35,738 nucleotides of DNA from CAZFIO01 sp964519585 (GCA_964519585.1 CAZFIO010000005.1:1-35738), one strand, 5' to 3'; numbered from the stretch's first letter, positions 22,223-30,965 are shown. Numbers and translations: made by a program. The notes: generated from the sequence alone by a model not told the origin.

Positions 22223-24850
22223 TTAACGTGGCTGACGTAACTGAGCTTGTGCTGCTGCTAGTTTTGCTATAGGTACCCTATAAGGTGAGCAGGATACATA
22301 TTCTAACCCTATATCATGGCAGAATTCTACTGAAGTTGGTTCTCCTCCGTGTTCACCGCAGATGCCAAGTTTTATATCAGGCCTAGTCTTCTTACCATAC
22401 TCTATAGCAATTTCCATAAGTTTTCCTATACCCTTTCTGTCTATTGCTTCAAATGGGCTTATATCAAGTATCCCCTTGTTTATATATTCATCTATAAACT
22501 TTCCTGAATCATCCCTGGAAAAACCAAATCCCATTTGGGTTAAGTCATTTGTTCCAAAGCTAAAGAATTCAGCTTCACTTGCTATTTCATCTGCAGTTAT
22601 AGCAGCCCTAGGAACTTCAAGCATGGTTCCTATTATATAATCGATTGTATCTTCCCTTTCCTCAAAAACCATATGAATTTCTTCTTCTAAGTGGGATTTA
22701 ACATATTTTAATTCCTCTACATGTCCTACAAGTGGCACCATAATTTCAGGAGTTACCAAGTTCATTCCTTCTTTCTTTAGATTTAAGGCTGCTTCAATAA
22801 TTGCCCTTACCTGCATCCTATAAATTTCTGGATAGGTTACTGCAAGTCTGCATCCTCTATGCCCTAGCATGGGGTTAACTTCATTTAGCTCTGTAAGTCT
22901 TTCAGTTAACTCCATATAAGAAATTCCCATGGCCTCTGCTATCTGTTTTCTATCTTCCTCCCTATTAGGTATAAATTCATGTAGCGGTGGATCTAGAAGT
23001 CTTATTGTCACTGCCTTACCTTCCATTACCTTATAGATTTCGTAGAAGTCCTGTCTTTGCATAGGTAAAAGTTTATCTAGAACTTCTAACCTTTCTTCTA
23101 TATCCTTTGCTAATATCATCCTTCTTACCTTGTTAATCCTATCTTCTGCAAAAAACATATGCTCAGTCCTACATAGTCCTATGCCTTCAGCTCCAAACCT
23201 TAAAGCTTGGGCAGAGTCTATTGGGTTATCTGCATTTGTCCTAACACCCATAGTTTTTACTTCATCAACCCATGTCATAAAGGTCTCAAAGTTTCCACCT
23301 AGATTCGGTTCTACCTTAGGAATCTCACCTAAGTAAACATCTCCGCTACTTCCATCAAGGGAAATAAAATCTCCTTCTTCTATGGTTAAATCCTTGACCT
23401 TGATAGTTTTCTCATCCTCATTGACCCTGATTTCGCTACATCCAGATACACAGCATTTACCCATACCCCTGGCTACAACTGCAGCATGGGAGGTCATACC
23501 ACCTCTTGCTGTTAGTATCCCTTCTGATAAAACCATACCTTCTATATCTTCCGGGGATGTTTCTAGTCTTACTAATATGGTTTTTTCCCCTCTCTTATTT
23601 GCTAGTTTTATATCTTCTGAATTAAAATAAACCTTACCTGTAGCGGCACCTGGTGATGCAGCCAAGCCCTTAACTAAAACTTGGGTGTCTTTTAATCTTT
23701 CTTCATCAAAGTTAGGATGGAGTAATTGGTTAAGATCATTTGGATTTATCTTTATCAAAGCCTCTTCTTTAGATATTATGTCTGATTCAACTAAATCAAC
23801 AGCAATCTGAATAGCTGCCTGGGTTGCCCTTTTCCCATCCCTGGTCTGAAGGATAAATAGCTTGCCATTTTCTATTGTAAATTCAATATCCTGCATATCC
23901 TTATAATGGTCTTCTAGGATCCCAGTATACTTAACAAATTCATCATAAACCTGGGGCATGTTTTCTTTTAATTCATTGATATCATTTGGTGTTCTTATAC
24001 CTGCTACTACATCTTCACCTTGAGCGTTAATTAAATATTCACCAAATAACTTGTTCTCACCTGTAGATGGGTTCCTGGTGAAAGCAACTCCTGTACCAGA
24101 TGTTTCTCCCATATTTCCAAATACCATAGACTGAACATTGACTCCAGTTCCCAATGAATCAGGTATATTGTGAAGCCTCCTATATATAACTGCCCTTTGG
24201 TTACCCCATGAATTAAATACTGCCTCAATAGCCAGCTGCAATTGCTCCATAGGTTCTTGGGGAAATGGTACCCTCATTTCATCTAAGTATACTTCCTTAT
24301 ATTGATCTACAAGGGTTTTTAGGTTTTCTGCTGATAAATCTGTATCTAATTCTACCTTGTTTTTTTCCTTCATAGTATCCAAAAGGTGATCAAATCTTAC
24401 CTTGGGTATATCCATGGCTACATCAGAAAACATCTGTATAAATCTTCTATAGCTATCATAGGCAAATCTTTCATTACCAGTGGATTTTGCCAAACCTTTT
24501 ACTGAAATATCATTTAAACCAAGATTTAGTATTGTATCCATCATTCCTGGCATGGATGTAACTGCCCCAGAACGAACTGATACCAAAAGTGGGTTTTCTT
24601 CATCTGAAAATCTTTTTCCTAATTGTTCTTCTAGCTTCCTCAAGTAAATGTTAACCTCATCTATAAGGTCGGGCCATAACTTTTTCCCTTCTTCATAAAA
24701 CCTAGTACAGGCCTCTGTGGTTATTGTAAATCCAGGTGGTACAGGTAAACCAATATTAGTCATTTCTGATAGGTTTGCTCCCTTCCCTCCCAATAGACCC
24801 TTCATTTCTTTAGAGCCTTCGGTAAAACTGTATATATATTTATTGCCCAT
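22223..24850 (-). CDS. ppdK: Pyruvate, phosphate dikinase
   Basis: The 875-residue enzyme interconverts pyruvate, ATP and Pi with PEP, AMP and PPi. The N-terminal ATP-grasp domain has GLLGGKGANLSEMTNIGLPV and SVRSGAVTSMPGMMDTILNL. The central swivelling domain holds the phospho-carrier His455 in GGMTSHAAVVARG, with Thr453, the usual site of regulatory phosphorylation, two residues before. The C-terminal PEP/pyruvate barrel has VRLLDPPLHEF and GICGEHGGEP with the catalytic Cys. Length and His numbering match the Clostridium symbiosum enzyme. ATG 24850 follows AGGAGGATT. It lies 16 bp after its regulator gene, so both are one operon. In anaerobes it often runs in the PPi-linked glycolytic or gluconeogenic direction. 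Confidence 0.98.
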   Translation of the reverse strand: MGNKYIYSFTEGSKEMKGLLGGKGANLSEMTNIGLPVPPGFTITTEACTRFYEEGKKLWPDLIDEVNIYLRKLEEQLGKRFSDEENPLLVSVRSGAVTSMPGMMDTILNLGLNDISVKGLAKSTGNERFAYDSYRRFIQMFSDVAMDIPKVRFDHLLDTMKEKNKVELDTDLSAENLKTLVDQYKEVYLDEMRVPFPQEPMEQLQLAIEAVFNSWGNQRAVIYRRLHNIPDSLGTGVNVQSMVFGNMGETSGTGVAFTRNPSTGENKLFGEYLINAQGEDVVAGIRTPNDINELKENMPQVYDEFVKYTGILEDHYKDMQDIEFTIENGKLFILQTRDGKRATQAAIQIAVDLVESDIISKEEALIKINPNDLNQLLHPNFDEERLKDTQVLVKGLAASPGAATGKVYFNSEDIKLANKRGEKTILVRLETSPEDIEGMVLSEGILTARGGMTSHAAVVARGMGKCCVSGCSEIRVNEDEKTIKVKDLTIEEGDFISLDGSSGDVYLGEIPKVEPNLGGNFETFMTWVDEVKTMGVRTNADNPIDSAQALRFGAEGIGLCRTEHMFFAEDRINKVRRMILAKDIEERLEVLDKLLPMQRQDFYEIYKVMEGKAVTIRLLDPPLHEFIPNREEDRKQIAEAMGISYMELTERLTELNEVNPMLGHRGCRLAVTYPEIYRMQVRAIIEAALNLKKEGMNLVTPEIMVPLVGHVEELKYVKSHLEEEIHMVFEEREDTIDYIIGTMLEVPRAAITADEIASEAEFFSFGTNDLTQMGFGFSRDDSGKFIDEYINKGILDISPFEAIDRKGIGKLMEIAIEYGKKTRPDIKLGICGEHGGEPTSVEFCHDIGLEYVSCSPYRVPIAKLAAAQAQLRQPR

Positions 24851-24866
24851 ATTCCAATCCTCCTAT

Positions 24867-25688
24867 TTAATCAAATTCTATTCCATTCTTCCTTAATAAG
24901 TTAAGAATTATTTCTGTAGTTTCCTCTATAGCCTTATTGGATACATTTATGATTGGACACCCTATTCGTTTCATGATTTTATCTGCATATTCCAATTCAT
25001 CAAGAATTCTTTCCATATTTGCATAATTTGCCCTACTACCTAATCCCAAGGCCTTCAGTCTTTCAGTCCTAATTTCATTAAGGTTTTCAGGGGAATTTGT
25101 CAGTCCTATAATTCTTTTGCTGGGTATCTCAAATAGTTGTCTTGGAGCTTCTACTTCCATAACCAAGGGAACATTTGTTACCTTAATATTTCTATTGGCC
25201 AAATACATAGATAAAGGAGTTTTTGATGTTCTTGAGACTCCTATCAAGACTAGTTCTGCCTTTTCGATACCTCTTGGGTCCCTTCCATCATCATATTTTA
25301 CAGCAAATTCTATGGCTGCTACTTTTTTAAAATAAGTATCGTCTAACTTTCTAATAATCCCAGGTTCTCTAGCTGGAGAAATCCCTGTCTTTTCCTTAAT
25401 AATTTCAAACAGGGGACTCATAAGGTCATAGGCAGTCAGTCCAGAAGCCTCCACATATTCAGTAATATATCTTATTAAGACTTTGTCCACTATGGTATAT
25501 ACAACTATAGCATTTTCTGCTGCAGAAGCTTCATATAGAATTTCTTTTAGTTGATCCATATTGTAGATATATGGAAATCTCCTAATATTGAACCTTTTTG
25601 ATCTAAATTGAGATATGGCTGCATTTACTACAAGTGCTCCTGTTTCTCCTAAAGAATCCGATACAACATATACATCTAATGTATCCAA
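24867..25688 (-). CDS. PPDK regulatory protein (bifunctional kinase / Pi-dependent phosphorylase)
   Basis: The 273-residue DUF299 protein phosphorylates a Thr of PPDK using ADP and reverses this with Pi. It has the N-terminal YVVSDSLGETGALVV, AREPGIIRKLDDTYFKKV, the P-loop GVSRTSKTPLSMYLA at 150-164, and GLTNSPENLNEIRTERLKAL. Neighbouring ppdK has the target Thr two residues before its catalytic His. The start is a TTG at 25688: AAGGAG lies 8 bp ahead, and no in-frame ATG or GTG is available before the conserved YVVSDS strand. The rare start may keep regulator level below that of the enzyme (inference). No CcpN-type CBS regulator, usual in Bacillus relatives, is next to it. Confidence 0.93.
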   Translation of the reverse strand: MDTLDVYVVSDSLGETGALVVNAAISQFRSKRFNIRRFPYIYNMDQLKEILYEASAAENAIVVYTIVDKVLIRYITEYVEASGLTAYDLMSPLFEIIKEKTGISPAREPGIIRKLDDTYFKKVAAIEFAVKYDDGRDPRGIEKAELVLIGVSRTSKTPLSMYLANRNIKVTNVPLVMEVEAPRQLFEIPSKRIIGLTNSPENLNEIRTERLKALGLGSRANYANMERILDELEYADKIMKRIGCPIINVSNKAIEETTEIILNLLRKNGIEFD

Positions 25689-25808
25689 TACACCATCTCC
25701 TTCCTAATGGACTTTTTTTAAAATTATAATTTACTTGCTTACCATTATATTATATAAATAGTCATTTATAAAGCATATAAACAAAATATTACTAATTACA
25801 GGACAAAA

Positions 25809-25830
25809 AAAGGAACACTAAGGTTCCTTT
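25809..25830 (-). terminator. Terminator of the HMA chaperone gene
   Basis: AAAGGAAC and GTTCCTTT form an 8-bp stem with a 6-base loop, and the T tract continues on minus. It is 22 bp after the stop at 25853. Confidence 0.85.
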
Positions 25831-25852
25831 TATAAACTTCTAATGGTTTTAT

Positions 25853-26080
25853 TTACTTTACTCTTGATCTTTTTACTTCATAACCTACTTTTGTAATAGC
25901 ATTTTCAATATCTTCAATTGAAACTCTATCTTCATCAAAATCTAGCTTTGCTCTAGATGTATTAAATGACACATTTATAGTCTCCTTTTCTATACCATCT
26001 AAAGACTTGATAGCTGCCTCAATCTTAAGCATGCATGATGGGCAAGTCAAGGTTTCTAATTGTATTGTTGCAGTTTTCAT
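25853..26080 (-). CDS. Heavy-metal-associated (HMA) domain protein, copper-chaperone-like
   Basis: The 75-residue protein is one ferredoxin-like HMA domain: MKTATIQLETLTCPSCMLKI with the metal-binding Cys13 and Cys16, and later ENAITKVGYEVK. The motif reads TCPSCMLKIE rather than the GMTCxxC of CopZ. ATG 26080 has GGGAGGG ahead; the frame opens earlier at 26098 without a site. It lies downstream of a P-type ATPase that itself lacks an N-terminal HMA domain, so it may hand metal to that pump, though about 230 bp of repeat-bearing DNA separate them. Confidence 0.88.
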   Translation of the reverse strand: MKTATIQLETLTCPSCMLKIEAAIKSLDGIEKETINVSFNTSRAKLDFDEDRVSIEDIENAITKVGYEVKRSRVK

Positions 26081-26102
26081 AAGATACCCTCCCTTCAAGG
26101 AT

Positions 26103-26268
26103 AGTTAGTCAGTTAGACTGTTGGTCAGTTAGTCAGGAAAGGATTTATAAATATTCTCTAATCTTAAAGCTTAACTAAAACATCTTATATGTTGATATCT
26201 AAACAACTATCAATTATAGAATTTTAAATCCCTGTCCAACTGTCTACTTCCCAATCTACTAACTAGGC
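26103..26268. repeat. Imperfect inverted-repeat region between HMA and ATPase genes
   Basis: The left edge holds AGTTAGTCAG twice (26103-26112, 26127-26136) with GTTAGACTGTTGG between. The right edge, read in reverse, has TAGTTAGT and GTAGACAGTTGG. This gives a ragged inverted relation over about 165 bp with no open frame. It could be a decayed small non-autonomous element. Confidence 0.3.
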
Positions 26269-26271
26269 TTA

Positions 26272-26304
26272 ATTGTTTAACTATTGTTTAACTATTGTTT
26301 AACT
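26272..26304 (+). repeat. Three tandem copies of an 11-bp unit, ATTGTTTAACT
   Basis: Three perfect units, then two degenerate ones (TTTTTATCT, ATTGTTCATTT) running into the end of the P-type ATPase gene. The same 11-bp family forms the tail of both 113-bp repeats (units such as ATTGTTTGACT). Confidence 0.8.
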
Positions 26305-26307
26305 TTT

Positions 26308-28164
26308 TTATCTATTGTTCATTTTATACCCCAATAATCTCATTCCATTTAATATTACTACTAAAATACTTCCTTCATGGACTAGCATGCCTATAGACAT
26401 ATTCATCCAATCACTGAAAAATACACTAGCCAGAAGGAAAAGTACAACTCCTATTGCAATGACAATATTTTGTATCATATTAAAGGCTGTGGCTTTTGTA
26501 AGCCCTAGAGCATGTGGTAGCCTGGAGAAATCTGAATTCATTAAAACAACGTCTGAGGTTTCTATTGCTACATCGGTGCCACTTCCCATAGCAATCCCTA
26601 TATGGGCCAAGGCTAGGGAGGGACTATCATTAACCCCATCCCCCACAAAGGCTACTATTTTGCCTTCATCTCTTAGTTTTGTTACATATTCGCCCTTATC
26701 TTCAGGCAGCATATGACCATAGGCTTCAGTTAGACCTAATTCTTCACTAACAACATCCACAGTCCCTTGGTTGTCACCTGATAACATAATTAAGTTCTTG
26801 ACACCAAGTTTCTTAAGCCTAGCCAAATCTTCCCTTACCCCAGGCCTAATTTGGTCGCGAACTCCCATGGCTATCTTCAATTCACCATTAACTGCTGTTA
26901 GTACAAGGGAGTTACCAGCCTTTTCAAAGGAATCTATATCATTTTTTGCCTGATTATCTATAATTATACCCTCTTTTTCCATTAGGGCAAGATTTCCAAC
27001 TGCTACTTTGTTTCCTTCTACATTAGCTAAAATACCTCCACCTTTTATTACCTCTGTATTTTCTACAGGATAAAATTCTATATCTCCTAATTCCTTCAAC
27101 ACAGCCTTTGCCAGTGGATGGTCTGATTCTCTCTCTATACTAGCCAAGTATGATTGGGCCATTTTTATATTGTCTCCATAGTATTTTGATCCCGAAACAG
27201 AAGGATTGCCTATAGTCAAGGTTCCAGTTTTATCAAAAACAATAGTATCTGTCCGGCTAAAATCATGTATTACTTCACTACCCTTCAATAATACTCCATG
27301 CTTTGCACCGTTACCTATGCCTGCCACATTGGACACTGGAACCCCTATAACAAGGGCACCTGGACAGCCCAGTACTAGAATAGTAATTGCTAGTTCTATA
27401 TCCCTTGAAAATAACCATACTATAAAGGATATAAACAATACAGCTGGGGTGTAGTATTTTGAAAACCTATCTATAAATCTTTCAGCTTCAGACTTAGATT
27501 CCTGAGCTTCTTCAACTAATTCTATAATTCTACCAAAGGTTGTATCTTCCCCTACCCTATCGGCTACAATTTGCAAAGTTCCATTTTCTAGTATTGTACC
27601 TGCAAATACCTTGGAATCTTTTTCTTTACCCACTGGTATAGATTCTCCTGTTATGGAAGCCTCATTTATATATCCTTCTCCACTTATAACAGTACCGTCT
27701 ACAGGGATTTTGGCTCCTGTTTTTACCAGTAGAATATCACCTACATCTACCTCTTCTACATCAACTTCTTCAAATTCCCCATCCTCCATTTGCTTTAGGG
27801 CACTTTCTGGTGCCATTTCTGTAAGTTCCTTTATAGCTGATCTGGTGGAGTTTAGGGTTCTTAGTTCCAAGTATGCACCAAATAAGAATAGAAAGGTTAC
27901 TATGGCTGATTCTTCATAATTTTTAATTAAAAAGGCACCAATCACAGCTATGGTTACCAAGACATCAATACTAACAACCTTAAACCTTAAGGCCTGATAA
28001 GCCTGAATAAAGATGGGTGCTGCGCCGATTATAGAAGCTATGATTAAGAGTGTCTCAAAAATCGACATATCTCCTAGGGTCCATTTGTTGATAAAAGCAG
28101 CACTTATTAAGATACCACTTAGGAGGGTTATTTTATTTTTATTTTTCAAAATATATCTTTCCAT
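26308..28164 (-). CDS. Heavy-metal P1B-type ATPase with CPG motif
   Basis: The protein of 618 residues pumps metal cations across the membrane using ATP. It has actuator TGES at 172-175, the phosphorylation motif DKTGT from Asp311, SDHPLAKAV (the HP motif of P1B pumps) and GDGVNDSPSLA. The intramembrane metal site reads LVLGCPGALVIGVPVS, that is CPG at 267-269 in place of CPC, CPH or SPC, so ion specificity is open. There is no N-terminal HMA domain; a separate HMA protein is encoded downstream. ATG 28164 follows TAGGTG; a TTG at 28182 also opens the frame. The last codons (MNNR) fall in the degenerate 11-bp repeat. It follows a small His-containing gene by 22 bp, in the same operon. Confidence 0.93.
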   Translation of the reverse strand: MERYILKNKNKITLLSGILISAAFINKWTLGDMSIFETLLIIASIIGAAPIFIQAYQALRFKVVSIDVLVTIAVIGAFLIKNYEESAIVTFLFLFGAYLELRTLNSTRSAIKELTEMAPESALKQMEDGEFEEVDVEEVDVGDILLVKTGAKIPVDGTVISGEGYINEASITGESIPVGKEKDSKVFAGTILENGTLQIVADRVGEDTTFGRIIELVEEAQESKSEAERFIDRFSKYYTPAVLFISFIVWLFSRDIELAITILVLGCPGALVIGVPVSNVAGIGNGAKHGVLLKGSEVIHDFSRTDTIVFDKTGTLTIGNPSVSGSKYYGDNIKMAQSYLASIERESDHPLAKAVLKELGDIEFYPVENTEVIKGGGILANVEGNKVAVGNLALMEKEGIIIDNQAKNDIDSFEKAGNSLVLTAVNGELKIAMGVRDQIRPGVREDLARLKKLGVKNLIMLSGDNQGTVDVVSEELGLTEAYGHMLPEDKGEYVTKLRDEGKIVAFVGDGVNDSPSLALAHIGIAMGSGTDVAIETSDVVLMNSDFSRLPHALGLTKATAFNMIQNIVIAIGVVLFLLASVFFSDWMNMSIGMLVHEGSILVVILNGMRLLGYKMNNR

Positions 28165-28186
28165 AATAGCACCTACTTTCAAGATT

Positions 28187-28480
28187 CTATTTATTATAAG
28201 CCTTATCTAACTCTGATAACATTACATATACGGCTTCATAAGATTCACATGTGTCTGAAGGAACAGTATAATTATCAGTGATTTCCCTTAGTTGTTTAAA
28301 TTCTTCCACCAGGTTTTCACCATCTACCAGATTATCCTTTATTTTTTGATTAATCTTATCAAATTCCTTCCTAACCTCATAAAACTCTGGATGTGTTCCA
28401 CCATGCACCCTTTCAACCACAGGTACATATAATTCTAGCTTACTTATGTTTTTTTCTATTACTTCATTAAATTTTTTCAT
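28187..28480 (-). CDS. Small helical protein with HGGTHPE motif, partner of the metal pump
   Basis: The 97-residue protein is mostly helical. Its notable segment is VPVVERVHGGTHPEFYEVRK at about 19-38, with two His and several acids that could bind metal, and a single Cys in PSDTCESYEAVY near the end. Similar VHGG.HPE stretches occur in hemerythrin- or iron-cluster-repair-like proteins, but this match is from memory and weak. ATG 28480 has AGGAGAG ahead. It is the first gene of an operon with the P-type ATPase, so a role in metal handling is likely. An extended -10 (TGCTAGAAT near 28531) may be its promoter. Confidence 0.6.
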   Translation of the reverse strand: MKKFNEVIEKNISKLELYVPVVERVHGGTHPEFYEVRKEFDKINQKIKDNLVDGENLVEEFKQLREITDNYTVPSDTCESYEAVYVMLSELDKAYNK

Positions 28481-28546
28481 TTTTTATCTCTCCTTTTATT
28501 TATCTTTTCCTCTTGCTTTATTTACATTCTAGCATAAGATAAAATA

Positions 28547-28574
28547 AAGAAAATTGACCTAGGTCAATTTTCTT
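28547..28574 (-). terminator. 28-bp perfect palindrome ending the MATE gene
   Basis: AAGAAAATTGACCT and AGGTCAATTTTCTT are perfect complements with no spacer, followed on minus by TATTTTATCTT. The MATE stop codon is inside it. It also overlaps the likely -35 region of the metal-pump operon, so it may double as an operator. Confidence 0.65.
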
Positions 28575-29925
28575 CAATTATTTTGGAAATTTTTTGGTTA
28601 AATATATATTTTAAAAAGGTTATGGTAAGAATTAAGGATACAAGTTCGGCTATTGGATAAGACCACCATATCAAATGTACATTGCCCAATAAAGATAAAA
28701 AGTAAGCTGAAGGTATTAAAACTACTAATTGCCTGGATACAGAGTTAATTAGGCTTAGAACCCCATTTCCAAAAGCCTGGTATACAGAGCTGGCAACTAT
28801 ACTTATACCAGCAAAGATATAACCTATACTAATTATCCTTAGGGCGGGAATCCCAATTCCTAGCATATGTTCAGATGCATTGAAAAGAGATAGTATCAAA
28901 TTAGGGATTAATTGTATGACTATCAAACCTAGGGTCATTATAACCGTAACATAAATCATACTTAATCTTACGGTTTCTTTTATTCTAGATTTCCTTTGGG
29001 CACCGTAATTGTAGGCTAGTATAGGAACCATTCCATTTGTTAGGCCAAATACTGGCATAAATACAAAGCTCTGGACCTTAAAATATATCCCATATACAGC
29101 AGTAGCTGTAGATGAAAATTTAATCAAAATGTTGTTTATAGTATAAGTAGTAATAGATGAGATTGACATCATAATAATTGATGGAATTCCAACCTCATAG
29201 ATTTCCCTTATTATTTGAAAATTTATCCTAGCTTTCTTTGCATGAATCTTAATTTCTTTATTTGACTTATGATTAAAATATATTGAAAATATAGCAGCCA
29301 AAATTTGTCCTACTATGGTAGCAAGGGCTGCCCCTGCTATTCCCATTTTCGGAAAACCAAATAAACCAAATATTAGAATAGGGTCTAATATTATATTTAT
29401 AATTGCTCCAGTACCTTGTGTAATCATGGTTTCAAAGGTTCTACCAGTTGATTGTAACAATCTTTCAAAAACTATTTGTATAAAGATACCTATAGATCCT
29501 ATGCAAATTATACTTAAATAGGTAACCCCATATTCTATTATCTGAGGATCATCTGTTTGTGATATAAAGTATATCCTTGAAAAGAATAGACCAAAAATCA
29601 AAAATATCAGATAGGAAAAAATGCCCAAGAACACTGCATTTATTGCTGTTAAGTTTGCCTTATCATGGTTTTTTTCTCCTAAACTCCTAGATAGGAGAGA
29701 GTTAATTCCTACACCTGTTCCTACAGCTATAGAAATTATTAAATTCTGTATTGGAAAGGCTAAGGAAACTGCTGTCAAAGCATTTTCATTAATTCGAGCC
29801 ACAAATATGCTATCAACTACATTATATAAGGCTTGTATTAGCATGGAAATCATAATTGGTAGGGACATACTTATCAATAACCTTTTAATAGGCATGGTCC
29901 CCATTTTATTTTCTTGAAAGTGCAA
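28564..29925 (-). CDS. MATE-family multidrug exporter
   Basis: The 453-residue protein has the twelve-helix MATE layout. Near the N-terminus is PIKRLLISMSLPIMISMLIQ, then ALYNVVDSIFVARINENALT and GVGINSLLSRSLGEKNHDKA. The second half repeats this with YGIYFKVQSFVFMPVFGLTN, then GMVPILAYNYGAQ. These pumps couple cation influx to drug or metabolite efflux. I take a TTG start at 29925: AGGAGGAG is 5 bp ahead, whereas the next in-frame ATG (residue 8) is about 26 bp away from it. The stop codon lies within a perfect palindrome that acts as terminator. A TATAAT near 29976 may be its -10. Confidence 0.92.
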   Translation of the reverse strand: MHFQENKMGTMPIKRLLISMSLPIMISMLIQALYNVVDSIFVARINENALTAVSLAFPIQNLIISIAVGTGVGINSLLSRSLGEKNHDKANLTAINAVFLGIFSYLIFLIFGLFFSRIYFISQTDDPQIIEYGVTYLSIICIGSIGIFIQIVFERLLQSTGRTFETMITQGTGAIINIILDPILIFGLFGFPKMGIAGAALATIVGQILAAIFSIYFNHKSNKEIKIHAKKARINFQIIREIYEVGIPSIIMMSISSITTYTINNILIKFSSTATAVYGIYFKVQSFVFMPVFGLTNGMVPILAYNYGAQRKSRIKETVRLSMIYVTVIMTLGLIVIQLIPNLILSLFNASEHMLGIGIPALRIISIGYIFAGISIVASSVYQAFGNGVLSLINSVSRQLVVLIPSAYFLSLLGNVHLIWWSYPIAELVSLILTITFLKYIFNQKISKIIEEN

Positions 29926-29994
29926 AAAAACTCCTCCTAAATGTCACAATCTTATCTAGAATAGCTATTATACCCCTTTTAACTATAAAAAGCT

Positions 29995-30019
29995 ACAATC
30001 TTTACGAAACTTAGATTGT
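29995..30019 (-). terminator. Possible terminator of the racemase gene
   Basis: ACAATCT and AGATTGT form a 7-bp stem with an 11-base loop, then AGCTTTTTATAG on minus. It begins 9 bp after the racemase stop. Confidence 0.5.
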
Positions 30020-30027
30020 TATTGACC

Positions 30028-30849
30028 CTATATATAAACCATACCTTCAGCTACAATCTCAACTGGCCCATCTAATACGACATTTTCTATTTTTCCCTTA
30101 TTTATTTCCACTTGTATTCTTAATTCTCCACCTGGTTGGGGGATTGATATATCTATATTCTTCTGATTTTTATGCGCTAGGGCTACTCCTAGGGCAGTAG
30201 TTCCTGAACCGCAGCTTTTCTCCCAATATAAGCTATCTGTAGCCTTTACATATACTAGAGGCACTAAGAATTTTTCTTCGTAGTCATAGTACATTATACC
30301 AAAAGCTTCATAAACTTCTTTATCCATTTGTGACTTGATTACTTCATATAGTTTTTGCCTATCACTTACCTTCTTGTCATCAACAATAAAGTGGCTAATT
30401 CCTGGAAAATCAATTCTTTGAATTTCTATTTCTTTTTCATCCACACTACTTTCACTTGAATTTATAGAAGTAGGAAGTGGCATATGGATTTGGGACATAT
30501 ATACATGGTCCTTTTCTGTTTTCCTTACCCTGCATTCTACAACCTTTTCAAGCCCTGATGTCTCAAGCTTAACAAGATAATCTTCACCATCTTTTATTAC
30601 ATTGTCTAAAGCTCTGTCCACTATAATAGCTGCCAGTGACCTAGTAGCATTACCACAAAACTCTCCACCCATCATTTGTAAACGTATATAGTCTCCACTT
30701 CTTTCTATAAAACCTACCTGCTCCCCATATAAATTACCATAGTCTAAAAGTTTATTTGCCACGTCTATATGTCTTTCCCTAGCTACTTGGTCAAGTACAT
30801 AAATGGTCATATTTTGAGCAGGACTTACCTTTATAAACTGTAGTTTCAT
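30028..30849 (-). CDS. DapF-fold amino-acid racemase, probable histidine racemase (CntK-like)
   Basis: The 273-residue protein has two DapF half-domains with catalytic cysteines Cys65 in GGEFCGNATRS and Cys213 in WEKSCGSGTTALG. It departs from true diaminopimelate epimerase, which has CGNGARC at the first site and an Arg before the second (ERG....ACGSG) to hold the distal carboxylate. Here these are CGNATRS and SLYWEKSCGSG. The pattern fits CntK, the histidine racemase of staphylopine synthesis, as I recall it: NMTI.V, EQVGFIE, EFCGNAT, WENSCGSGT, QPGG. It lies beside hutH, so D-/L-histidine interconversion is the best guess. ATG 30849 has AGGAGAGGTGG ahead. A 34-bp palindromic terminator separates it from hutH, so it may be expressed partly on its own. 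Confidence 0.8.
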   Translation of the reverse strand: MKLQFIKVSPAQNMTIYVLDQVARERHIDVANKLLDYGNLYGEQVGFIERSGDYIRLQMMGGEFCGNATRSLAAIIVDRALDNVIKDGEDYLVKLETSGLEKVVECRVRKTEKDHVYMSQIHMPLPTSINSSESSVDEKEIEIQRIDFPGISHFIVDDKKVSDRQKLYEVIKSQMDKEVYEAFGIMYYDYEEKFLVPLVYVKATDSLYWEKSCGSGTTALGVALAHKNQKNIDISIPQPGGELRIQVEINKGKIENVVLDGPVEIVAEGMVYI

Positions 30850-30931
30850 TTGAATTCCACCTCTCCTCTTGAATACCTAATCTTATATACCTCTTTATAT
30901 ATATTACCCAAAACTTGCTATTTATAGAAAA

Positions 30932-30965
30932 ACCCTATAATAGTAGCTAGCTACTATTATAGGGT
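30932..30965 (-). terminator. 34-bp perfect palindrome between hutH and the racemase gene
   Basis: ACCCTATAATAGTAGCT and AGCTACTATTATAGGGT are perfect complements with no spacer; TTTTCTAT follows on minus. It is a probable terminator 22 bp after the hutH stop. A weak promoter (TTGGGT, 18 bp, TATAAG) may restart transcription for the racemase. Confidence 0.7.

Noticed and set aside
30028..30849. Diaminopimelate epimerase for lysine or cell-wall synthesis
   Set aside because: The fold and both cysteines fit, but the CGNGARC and ERG...ACGSG substrate signatures are absent and no dap genes are nearby.
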